A stretch of DNA of 23,684 nt, taken from NCBI GenBank assembly GCA_964367685.1, contig CAYIYM010000029.1, positions 1 to 23,684 on the forward strand, in the 5' to 3' direction. The stretch comes from CAUPWF01 sp964367685. Lineage in GTDB: Bacteria > Bacillota > Clostridia > Lachnospirales > Lachnospiraceae. A program made the translations under genes and the position numbers. Positions 1 to 5,877 of this stretch are shown piece by piece. Numbering within the stretch: position 1 is the first letter of the stretch; every line of letters starts with the position of its first letter. Below the pieces are notes generated by a model, which was not told the DNA's origin, did not search any database, and saw only the letters and a program-made list of their open reading frames with translations.

Positions 1-2
1 CA

Positions 3-89
3 CCCCTCAAGTTGAGGGGCAGGGGAGTTGAAGATGTCGAAGACATTTTTTTATTCACGGAACTGAGTTCCGCGCCTCTATGTGAGAGG
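3..89. repeat. Cluster of four short palindromes at the left edge
   Basis: Four perfect dyads follow one another. CCCCTCAA-g-TTGAGGGG is at 3-19, ATGTC-gaa-GACAT at 34-46 (followed by a T-run to 52, so terminator-like on the + strand), CGGAACT-g-AGTTCCG at 58-72, and CCTCT-N5-AGAGG at 75-89. The last overlaps the stop codon of the small leftward gene. Such clusters occur in transfer or replication origins and in transcription-termination regions of mobile elements, but nothing here identifies which. The cluster may continue beyond the window. Confidence 0.5.
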
Positions 90-401
90 ATGACAAAGTT
101 TTGCAATCTCAGCCGCATTAAAGGCAGGAACTGTTTTTCTGGTGACTTTGTTTTTTAATAAATCCTTATAATGAATATAATCTAAAAAGGCATATAAATT
201 AATCATAATGATTCTTTGATTTTGTATCAATGCAAAGTGACTATATCTGCCCATGTCAATGTATTCTTGAAATTGAATTAACTGTTGTTTTAGCGATCGC
301 TCACTTGCACCGGTGATGGCTGCTAGTTCTGAGAGACACACATACCCAATCACAATATCTTTTGAGGGAGCCTCTGTTCTTATGCTGTTTAATTTGTTCA
401 T
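78..401 (-). CDS. Small helix-turn-helix-like protein downstream of the integrase
   Basis: This 107-residue protein starts MNKLNSIRTEAP. I chose the ATG at 399-401 because AAGAGG lies 8 bases upstream; a longer frame exists but has no comparable ribosome binding site. The segment VCLSELAAITGASERSLKQQ (about residues 23-42) looks like a helix-turn-helix, with a following helix around INLYAFLDYIHYKDLL. There is no signal peptide or membrane segment. It lies just downstream of the tyrosine recombinase on the same strand, separated from it by a hairpin terminator, so it probably has its own promoter. The position and size fit an accessory factor of a mobile element, such as an excisionase or small regulator, but I do not recognise the family and the function is unassigned. 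Confidence 0.6.
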   Translation of the reverse strand: MNKLNSIRTEAPSKDIVIGYVCLSELAAITGASERSLKQQLIQFQEYIDMGRYSHFALIQNQRIIMINLYAFLDYIHYKDLLKNKVTRKTVPAFNAAEIAKLCHPLT

Positions 402-451
402 GTTAAATACCTCTTTTATTATTAATATCATAAAAAAAGAGCATTGCGAAC

Positions 452-485
452 AAAAAAAAGAAGCAAGAGTAGTCTCGCTTCTTTT
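452..485 (-). terminator. Rho-independent terminator of the integrase gene
   Basis: The arms at 456-468 and 473-485 pair at 12 of 13 positions around a GTAG loop, with one A-C mismatch. Reading leftward, the stem runs into eight consecutive T residues (complement of 452-459). It lies five bases beyond the integrase stop codon. Confidence 0.85.
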
Positions 486-489
486 CTGC

Positions 490-1626
490 CTAAGAGATAA
501 ACACATCATCAAGTCGTCTCTTGATGTTGAGCTTTGCATTATCTATTTGCCTATTGTCATCTTTAATTACACTCTTTGTTACATGTAAATATATTTCTTT
601 TGTTACACGACTATTTGCATGGCCTAGTCTTCTTGATATTGTGTCAAGAGACACTCCTTTCTCTGACATAAGGCTCGTATGTGTGTGCCTTAATGTATGA
701 GGGGTAATAATCTTTTCTTTGAGGTGCTTAATGCTGTAATCTCTAATGTACTTGCAATATGCTCGATAACATATCATACCACCGCCCTCGATGCAAAAAA
801 AGTATTTCCGGCCAAAGCGATTAGATGGATCCATTCGTCTCATTGCTTTGTTTATGTCTACACAAATATCATAAAGTTCATCTTGTATATAAACTTCGCG
901 ACAAGACGCCTCGGTTTTTGTTGAGGTTATGACGTTATTAATTGTGTCATAGGTTTTTTCGACAATGATTTTTCGACCTTTTAAATCAATATCTTCTGGT
1001 TTGAGGGCCATTGCCTCTCCAATCCTAAGCCCTGAGTAAACCAAAAAAAGTGTTAACAGCGACCAAGTTTCATGATTCATCTTTCCAATCAAAAACTGAA
1101 GCTCAAAGGTCTCCAAGTACTTGTCGCGCACACGTTGCCTTGTCGTTTGTGTTTTATGGTATGTGATTTTGTCAGCCAACTTGGCGCTATCAATAAGTTC
1201 ATTTCTATAAGCCCAACGTATCATGGTCTTAAATCGCTTAATCCACTCATTCAGAGATGTGTTGTTGTGACTGGATGACGAAAACCTGGCATTAACAAAT
1301 GCTATTGTCATATTGTTGATGATTGAGTCTTCTCCGAGAAGCTCTAAAATTGATTTTTGTGCCATCACCTCTCTTGAAAATGTTGATTGTTTCCAATCCT
1401 TCTTTTTTGCTAGTAAGTAGTGATCACTTATGTACTTTAATGTGTAGTCTCCAATAGATGGATTTAATCGCTCATTAATTATTGCATTAAGTTGTTTGGC
1501 GGCTATCTTTCTTTGTGCACTAGTGTTTTTTTCCATAGTGGTGTAAACGCGTTTAGCCTTTCCAGTCATTGGGTCAACATATCTTTCTACTGCTCGTATT
1601 ACGTTTTTCTTTTCTTCAATCCACAT
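490..1626 (-). CDS. Tyrosine recombinase / integrase of a mobile element
   Basis: This 378-residue phage/ICE-type site-specific recombinase cuts and rejoins attachment sites through a covalent tyrosine intermediate. The catalytic set is visible: R201 in SGLRIGEA, K237 in the beta-hairpin (STKTEAS), H310 and R313 in TPHTLRHTH, H336 in RLGHANS, and the nucleophile Y346 in TKEIYLHVT. An N-terminal arm-binding segment (about 1-60) and a SAM-like core-binding domain (about 61-165) precede the catalytic domain. I start it at MWIEEKK because AAGGAAA lies just upstream; an in-frame ATG 30 codons earlier has no good ribosome binding site. The length is normal and all catalytic residues are intact, so it should be active. 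Its 5' end faces the attachment-like region at 1727-1984. Confidence 0.93.
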   Translation of the reverse strand: MWIEEKKNVIRAVERYVDPMTGKAKRVYTTMEKNTSAQRKIAAKQLNAIINERLNPSIGDYTLKYISDHYLLAKKKDWKQSTFSREVMAQKSILELLGEDSIINNMTIAFVNARFSSSSHNNTSLNEWIKRFKTMIRWAYRNELIDSAKLADKITYHKTQTTRQRVRDKYLETFELQFLIGKMNHETWSLLTLFLVYSGLRIGEAMALKPEDIDLKGRKIIVEKTYDTINNVITSTKTEASCREVYIQDELYDICVDINKAMRRMDPSNRFGRKYFFCIEGGGMICYRAYCKYIRDYSIKHLKEKIITPHTLRHTHTSLMSEKGVSLDTISRRLGHANSRVTKEIYLHVTKSVIKDDNRQIDNAKLNIKRRLDDVFIS

Positions 1627-1726
1627 ATTAAATTTTCCTTTTTTTATTAAATATGCAAAAATCAAGAGATTGAATTTTTTAATTTTAACTAAGTGTTGGA
1701 TTGAATATAGAAACAAATAAAAGACG

Positions 1727-1752
1727 TTTGCCCCTTTTTTGCCCCTTTTTTT
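1727..1752. repeat. Direct repeats TTTGCCCC, possible integrase arm sites (left set)
   Basis: Two copies of TTTGCCCC are spaced 11 bases apart and are followed by a T-run. They sit about 100 bases upstream of the integrase start, and closely similar TTTGCCCAC repeats occur on the far side of the putative core. Short iterated repeats flanking a core are typical of integrase arm-type binding sites. That role is inferred. Confidence 0.5.
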
Positions 1753-1777
1753 AAAATTGCATTATCATTAATGGCTA

Positions 1778-1831
1778 AAACCCTTGGTATTGCAGGGTTT
1801 GCGGAAAATTGTTCAAGTCCCATCTCCTGCA
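1778..1831 (+). other. Putative attachment core with a tRNA 3'-end-like segment
   Basis: An inverted repeat AAACCC-N11-GGGTTT (1778-1800) is followed at 1812-1831 by TTCAAGTCCCATCTCCTGCA. That stretch has the form of a tRNA 3' end: T-loop TTCAAGT, T-stem 3' strand CCCAT, acceptor 3' strand CTCCTGC, and discriminator A. The sequence before it does not provide the matching T-stem (ATGGG expected, AATTG present) or any tRNA body, so this is not a gene. It fits the duplicated tRNA end left at the distal junction of an element inserted in a tRNA gene. The tRNA identity cannot be read, although its acceptor 5' strand should be GCAGGAG. Confidence 0.45.
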
Positions 1832-1840
1832 TTATATGTA

Positions 1841-1984
1841 GCTTACATTTTCTTACATTTTCGCACCTAAACCCCGTATTTACGGGGTTTTTTGTTTACA
1901 TAAAAAACAGATTTTTACATTTCTTACATTTTCTTACGTTTTCTTACGTAGAATTTGCCCACTTTTTGCCCACTTTTTGCCCAC
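1841..1984. repeat. Iterated TTACATTTT and TTTGCCCAC repeats (right arm set)
   Basis: There are about six TTAC(A/G)TTT(T) copies at 10-base period (1843-1860 and 1915-1949), then three TTTGCCCAC copies at 11-base period (1954-1984). The last set resembles the left set at 1727-1752 in sequence, orientation and period. They are probably integrase arm-type sites. On the minus strand the same bases also read as a short basic peptide ending RKRKKM, which could be the scrap of an older integrase C-terminus, but it is too short to call. Confidence 0.5.
1869..1893 (+). terminator. Rho-independent terminator
   Basis: The stem AAACCCCG / CGGGGTTT around TATTTA is followed by six T residues on the + strand. 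It lies 38 bases after the tRNA-like 3' end, where a tRNA terminator would be expected. Alternatively it is a second recombination core, because its AAACCC-N10-GGGTTT form resembles the dyad at 1778-1800. Confidence 0.65.
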
Positions 1985-2088
1985 CGTGAATTTACAGGTG
2001 TTGCAATAATTATATCAAACAAGAATCAAAAATATAATTGTAAATATCTACAAATATTTTATGATTTTTTTGTCCTTAATTTTTCATA

Positions 2089-2652
2089 TTACTTCTGAAT
2101 GTACGTGGAGCAAGTTCTATCCACCTGTATAAGAGACGACACAATCATATCTATTTCATGGAGTTGCTTTCGAGTAAGATTAATTCCCTCACGAGTACCA
2201 GAGAGAGTTTCTTTATATACACGATTGGCAGCAACAGGATTGCATAGATATTTATTTGCAATAGAACAGCGATGTAAAGGAGTATCACAGCCATTGCAAA
2301 CATAAGGAGCCTTGGTGATGCGATTACATTGTTCTAGGACAAATGAGTTACAAACTTGATTGCATTTAATGCAGGAAACGCAGTTAATATCACAAATTTC
2401 TATTTTGTTACAAGCGTTTCTCTTTTTGCACTTGAAGCGTTTCGTGCAAAAGTTATGAAGACTTATAAAACTTCCACGATGATAAGTGTCTTTGATTCTA
2501 TGTAATCGAACCTCTTTGGATATAGTAGTAGGATCTTTGCAAAGGAACTTAGCGATATCCTTAAAGGAAGTATTACTATCGAGTGCTGTTTTAATGTATT
2601 CTCTATCTGTTTGTGTTAAATGTTTTTGATTACCTGGTATTAATTTAGACAT
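2089..2652 (-). pseudogene. IS30-family transposase, truncated (N-terminal part only)
   Basis: The surviving 187 residues start MSKLIPGNQKHLTQTDREYI, with AGGAGAA upstream. They include an IS30-type N-terminal helix-turn-helix (about residues 10-52, with FKDIAKFLCKDPTTISKEVR). A cysteine-rich stretch follows (about 65-150, many CxxC pairs), as in the clostridial branch of the family. IS30 transposases are usually well over 300 residues. Here the frame stops before any of the DDE catalytic domain, and the sequence beyond 2089 does not continue it. The gene is therefore a remnant cut off on the side facing the integrase region, probably by insertion or deletion linked to the neighbouring element. 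Confidence 0.85.
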
Positions 2653-2756
2653 AATATTTTCTCCTATAGCTGTCATCAGGCTATAAGAATCTACCACTAA
2701 TAGTATGAGAATTGCAAATGAAATAGTGTGAAAGAGTAAAATCCACTTGTGCGGGG

Positions 2757-2792
2757 GTAAATTCCACAGCGAGTTAGGAGGGTGGAATTTAC
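2757..2792. repeat. Perfect 11-bp inverted repeat upstream of the IS30 remnant
   Basis: GTAAATTCCAC (2757-2767) and GTGGAATTTAC (2782-2792) are exact reverse complements around a 14-base spacer, and a T5 run follows on the + strand. It lies about 105 bases upstream of the transposase start, where the outer end of the IS would be expected. It may be the IS terminal or subterminal repeat, or a terminator protecting the next gene. Confidence 0.55.
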
Positions 2793-2819
2793 TTTTTCAA
2801 TTTTGATACAATTTTTTTT

Positions 2820-2859
2820 ATATTAGGAAATTTCTAATATCTGAAAAATAGTGTATAAT
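2820..2859 (+). promoter_or_regulatory. Promoter with overlapping dyad upstream of the PIN-like gene
   Basis: A perfect -10 hexamer TATAAT lies at 2854-2859. The dyad ATATTAG-N7-CTAATAT (2820-2840) covers the position where the -35 should be, and the -35 itself is poor. This is a typical layout for an operator controlling the downstream gene. The TTAG/CTAA half-sites resemble those of the dyads at 4134 and 5039, with one base more spacing. Confidence 0.5.
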
Positions 2860-2901
2860 GGAAATATATTTATGATTTTGCACACAAAGGAGAATGTAAT
2901 T

Positions 2902-3450
2902 ATGATATATCTGATTGATTATGAAAATGTTTCAAATAATGGATTAAAAGGAGTAGAACTTCTCGAAGATAATGACAGGATAATAATTTTCTATTCGAAA
3001 AATGCTGGGAATATATCTATGAAGACACATAAAAACTTGGAAATAACAAAAGCAGAAAAGGAATACATTGAGGTTAATGTAGCATCAAAAAACGCATTAG
3101 ATTTTCAACTTTCGACTTATTTAGGCGCATTGACAAAGGAATTTCCCGATGATCACTTTGCAATAGTTTCAAAAGACAAAGGATATAAGGCGGTAGTAGA
3201 TTTTTGGAAGAAACATCATAGAACTATATTTAGTTTCACGTCTGTAAGCAAAACTGAAGAGAAAAATTTACAAATGGAACTTAAATTGATATTGAAAAAC
3301 AATTCAGATAAAATAGTTGAAATAGCTGAAATAATAAATAAATATAAAACCAAGCAAGGGATAAATAATGCTTTGGTTAAAAAATATAAATCAGAAGTTG
3401 GCGGAACAATTTATAAAGAAATTAAACCAATATTGTCAGAAAAGAGATAA
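2902..3450 (+). CDS. PIN/NYN-like domain nuclease
   Basis: This 182-residue protein starts MIYLIDYENVSNNG. I chose the ATG at 2902 because AAAGGAGAA lies just upstream, and it places the first catalytic aspartate at D6, as expected for the fold. Acidic residues at the usual metal-binding positions are D6 (LIDYENV), D67 (NALDFQLSTYLG) and D92 (IVSKDKGY). The last two motifs are characteristic of PIN-like/NYN RNases. The C-terminal 50 residues form a helical, lysine-rich tail (INKYKTKQGINNALVKKYKS) that may bind RNA. There is no partner antitoxin next to it. Genes of this type are common in prophage and defence islands, and it sits beside an IS remnant and an integrase. The nuclease fold is fairly sure; the RNA target and role are unknown. 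Confidence 0.75.
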   Translation: MIYLIDYENVSNNGLKGVELLEDNDRIIIFYSKNAGNISMKTHKNLEITKAEKEYIEVNVASKNALDFQLSTYLGALTKEFPDDHFAIVSKDKGYKAVVDFWKKHHRTIFSFTSVSKTEEKNLQMELKLILKNNSDKIVEIAEIINKYKTKQGINNALVKKYKSEVGGTIYKEIKPILSEKR

Positions 3451-3636
3451 CCCATTATGCGCATGTTTATGCGATTTTACATATTCCATCTGGAGAACGG
3501 CATTGCTCGCCTATATAATTGAAAATATTAGCGATGAAAGTTCTGGAAATAAATATTGAAACGATGATGGGGAGTTTTTTTGTAAAAATATTAGAAGAAA
3601 ATATGAGAATTAGATAATTTTAGTTAGGAGCATGTA

Positions 3637-4092
3637 ATGAATATTATAGAAAAATTAAGTGAAGAATTCAAAATATTGCGTAGAAAGCAAAAAGTAGAGA
3701 AGCATATTGCTGTAAAAAATGAAGATTTTCTACATTCAGGAGAACTGTCTGTAATTGATTTTATTGATTCATATAATCATAAAAATATGGAAAATCCGAA
3801 ACTCGTAGAGATAAGCAGAGCCCTTGAATTATCGCAAGCAACAGTAACAGTACTTGTCAATAGGCTTATTGAGAAAGGGTTAGTGGAAAAAAACTGTTCT
3901 CCAGAGAACAAGAGTAAAAAAATAGTTACCCTTACAGAAAAAGGACAACATTTGCTTGAAAAACGACGAAATAGAGATGTTGAAAAATTAATGGAACTTG
4001 TAGAATATTTAGGAAAAGAGGATTCCGAAAATTTACTGAAGATAACTAAAAAGATAAACCAGTTCTATGATAGATTTTATGATGGAAGATAA
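3637..4092 (+). CDS. MarR-family winged-helix transcriptional regulator
   Basis: This 151-residue protein has the MarR architecture. An N-terminal dimerisation helix is followed by a winged helix at about residues 55-110: LVEISRALELSQATVTVLVN is the helix-turn-helix, RLIEKGLVEK the link, and KIVTLTEKG the wing. C-terminal dimerisation helices complete it. AGGAG six bases upstream supports the ATG. It lies 101 bases upstream of the split-barrel gene and the iron-type importer, and two identical dyads downstream (4134-4149 and 5039-5054) are its likely operators. MarR proteins usually repress adjacent genes until a small ligand binds. By analogy with heme-responsive MarR members such as PefR of streptococci, heme or a porphyrin is one candidate ligand, but this is not shown by sequence. 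Confidence 0.9.
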   Translation: MNIIEKLSEEFKILRRKQKVEKHIAVKNEDFLHSGELSVIDFIDSYNHKNMENPKLVEISRALELSQATVTVLVNRLIEKGLVEKNCSPENKSKKIVTLTEKGQHLLEKRRNRDVEKLMELVEYLGKEDSENLLKITKKINQFYDRFYDGR

Positions 4093-4101
4093 AATAACCT
4101 G

Positions 4102-4162
4102 TTGACAACTATAAGGTATCTGTGATATTGTTTGTTAGCAATGACTAACTTAGTAGTGCTAA
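4102..4162 (+). promoter_or_regulatory. Promoter with overlapping operator dyads
   Basis: The -35 is a perfect TTGACA (4102-4107). The -10 is TATTGT (4126-4131) with an extended TGA before it and 18-base spacing. The dyad GTTAG-caatga-CTAAC (4134-4149) starts three bases after the -10, over the expected start site, and a second, weaker dyad TTAG-N5-CTAA follows at 4150-4162. A repressor bound here would block transcription. The likely binder is the MarR protein encoded just upstream, although an iron-dependent regulator of the DtxR type is also conceivable. Confidence 0.75.
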
Positions 4163-4193
4163 TTTTAAGAACTAGCTTATAGGAGGATATAGA

Positions 4194-4988
4194 ATGAGTC
4201 CAAAAGACGCAATGAAAAATAAATTACCAATATCTGAAATGAAAGATATAATATTAGAGTTTTGTAAAAGTCAGCCAAACATGGAAGTGGCAATAAAAAG
4301 TGAAACAGATTTTCCAATTATTGAAAAAGGAAATTACAAATATATTAATGGAAAGCATATTTTACTCTTAGTTCGTGCTTCTAGACTATTGAACAAAGTA
4401 AATGATGGCGATTTAATCGCTGGAATGATTTTTGACAAAGATGGAGAAGGACTAAAGTCAAGTAGAAGAATTTATGGAAATTACAAGGTAAAAGAAATTG
4501 ATACAACGAATGAGTGGTTGATTGATGCCGTGAAAGCAGACAAGATGTATACAAAAATGCTAAATCACGGAGCTAAGTTTTTTGAACTTGAACTCATTGA
4601 AGGAACTGTGTATTTTAGCGGCAGTGATATTTTTGAACTAGATAGAGAGTATAACCCTAGCTTTGCCCAATATACTCCAGCAGGTGTTGAGAGATTTGAA
4701 AATAGTTATAAAATTGTAATGGAATACCTTGATAGAGAAGTGATCTTCAATGTATTTGTTGAAAATGGAGTTTATTATACACTGACAAGTGCAAGTTCTA
4801 ATAAAGTTGAGTATTTGAAAAATGGTGGAACCTGTAAAATCTATGATGGTAGAGACAATCAATTTGAATGTGTGATTGAAATATTAGCAGAAGATAAAGT
4901 GGCAGAGATTGATGCCAAACTAAAGGCTACGAATAATGCATTCTTTCATAATTTAGACAATTTACTTGCACTATCATTTAGAAAATAA
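4194..4988 (+). CDS. FMN-binding split-barrel-like protein (PNPOx/HugZ-like), possible heme or iron handling
   Basis: This soluble 264-residue protein has no signal peptide or membrane span. AGGAGG seven bases upstream fixes the start. The stretch HILLLVRASRLLNKVNDGDL to RRIYGNYKVKEI (about residues 55-103) resembles the core of the pyridoxamine-phosphate-oxidase-like split barrel. The second half (about 165-260; VYYTLTSASSNKVEYLKNGG) looks like another barrel-type unit. Some members of this superfamily (HugZ/HutZ) degrade heme; others are flavin reductases. It has its own promoter and operator and lies directly before the FecBCD-type importer, which favours a role in processing imported heme or ferric complexes. 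I give the fold moderate confidence and the activity low confidence. No histidine-rich heme-oxygenase motif was identified with certainty. Confidence 0.55.
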   Translation: MSPKDAMKNKLPISEMKDIILEFCKSQPNMEVAIKSETDFPIIEKGNYKYINGKHILLLVRASRLLNKVNDGDLIAGMIFDKDGEGLKSSRRIYGNYKVKEIDTTNEWLIDAVKADKMYTKMLNHGAKFFELELIEGTVYFSGSDIFELDREYNPSFAQYTPAGVERFENSYKIVMEYLDREVIFNVFVENGVYYTLTSASSNKVEYLKNGGTCKIYDGRDNQFECVIEILAEDKVAEIDAKLKATNNAFFHNLDNLLALSFRK

Positions 4989-4994
4989 AAATAT

Positions 4995-5026
4995 AAACAC
5001 AGTGCGATATACTGTACTGTGTTTTA
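4995..5026 (+). terminator. Hairpin terminator or attenuator before the importer operon
   Basis: A perfect 9-bp stem AAACACAGT / ACTGTGTTT encloses a 12-base loop and runs into TTTATT. It begins six bases after the split-barrel gene's stop codon and would end or attenuate that transcript, so importer transcription probably depends on a second start near 5039. Confidence 0.7.
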
Positions 5027-5038
5027 TTAAGTAAGATG

Positions 5039-5054
5039 GTTAGTATTTTCTAAC
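5039..5054 (+). promoter_or_regulatory. Second copy of the GTTAG-N6-CTAAC operator
   Basis: GTTAG-tatttt-CTAAC has the same half-sites and six-base spacing as the dyad at 4134-4149. It lies 19 bases before the importer ATPase start codon, immediately upstream of its AAGGAG ribosome binding site. The matching sites imply one regulator for both units. No strong -35/-10 pair is visible between the terminator and this dyad. Confidence 0.7.
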
Positions 5055-5073
5055 TATATTTCAAGGAGAATTT

Positions 5074-5877
5074 ATGGGAATTATAAAAGTCAATTCGATA
5101 ACGACAGGATATGACGATAAAATTATTATTAATGATTTGTCGCTAAGTATAAAAAAAGGTGCAATTACTACTATAATTGGAGAAAATGGTTCAGGTAAAT
5201 CTACGTTACTCAAATCTATCGGTAGAATTTTGAAGTTGAAAAGTGGTGAAATTACAGTCAATGATTTAAACATTCATAAGACAAGCACCAAGAAAATCGC
5301 CAAGATTATTGGCTTACTTCCCCAATCACCGAAGGCACCTAGTGGATTGAGTGTAGGTGAGATTGTTGAATACGGTAGATTTCCACATAAAAAGGGAAGA
5401 GGAACACTTACGAAAGAAGATCATGAGGTGATTGACTGGGCACTTAAAAATACGAATTTGTTGGAATTTAAAGATAGAAATATTAATGCTCTATCAGGCG
5501 GGCAACGTCAAAGAGTATGGATAGCTATGGTACTAGCGCAACAAACAGATGTTATCTTACTAGATGAGCCCACAACCTATCTTGATATGGCATATCAATT
5601 AGAAGTGTTACAGTTGGTACAAAGACTTAATCAAGAAAAAAATATAACCGTTGTAATGGTGCTTCATGATATTAATCAAGCAAGTAGATTTTCAGATGAG
5701 CTGGTTATGCTTAGAGAAGGGAAGATTGTTGCACAAGGTGAACCCAAAGTTACGATGACGGCAGATGTACTTAGAACAGTATTTGATATTGAAGCCACTC
5801 TTGTAAATATACCAGAGACTGAAAACCCAGTTTGCATTTCCTATGAACTTTTAAGAGGTGGAAAAGTAGATGAATAG
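5074..5877 (+). CDS. FecE/FhuC-type ABC importer ATPase (siderophore, heme or cobalamin class)
   Basis: This is the 267-residue cytoplasmic ATPase of a type II ABC importer, which powers uptake of iron complexes. All motifs are intact: Walker A GENGSGKST (36-44), Q-loop Q84 in LLPQSPKAPSG, signature LSGGQRQR (140-147), Walker B ILLDEPTTYLDMAYQ with E165 as catalytic base, and switch H198 in VLHDINQASRF. The tail DIEATLVNIPETENPVCISY matches the FecE/FhuC subfamily. AAGGAG upstream supports the start. It overlaps the first permease gene by eight bases, which implies translational coupling. The putative MarR operator lies just upstream. Confidence 0.93.
   Translation: MGIIKVNSITTGYDDKIIINDLSLSIKKGAITTIIGENGSGKSTLLKSIGRILKLKSGEITVNDLNIHKTSTKKIAKIIGLLPQSPKAPSGLSVGEIVEYGRFPHKKGRGTLTKEDHEVIDWALKNTNLLEFKDRNINALSGGQRQRVWIAMVLAQQTDVILLDEPTTYLDMAYQLEVLQLVQRLNQEKNITVVMVLHDINQASRFSDELVMLREGKIVAQGEPKVTMTADVLRTVFDIEATLVNIPETENPVCISYELLRGGKVDE

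Noticed and set aside
1..46. Leftward open frame from an ATG at 46 (MSSTSSTPLPLNLRG) running off the left edge
   Set aside because: There is no ribosome binding site ahead of it, only 15 codons are visible, and it coincides with two palindromes.
1778..1831. Complete tRNA gene
   Set aside because: Only the 3' end pattern is present; the acceptor 5' strand, D-arm, anticodon arm and matching T-stem are missing.
1771..1989. 72-codon forward frame over the attachment-like region
   Set aside because: It is made of the iterated repeats and the tRNA-like segment, has no ribosome binding site, and its composition is low-complexity.
3368..3559. 63-codon frame overlapping the end of the PIN-like gene
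   Set aside because: It overlaps a better supported gene in another frame and has no family features.
3534..3617. 27-codon frame upstream of the MarR gene (MKVLEINIETMMGSFF...)
   Set aside because: Codon use looks plausible, but there is no ribosome binding site and no other support. It may be a remnant.
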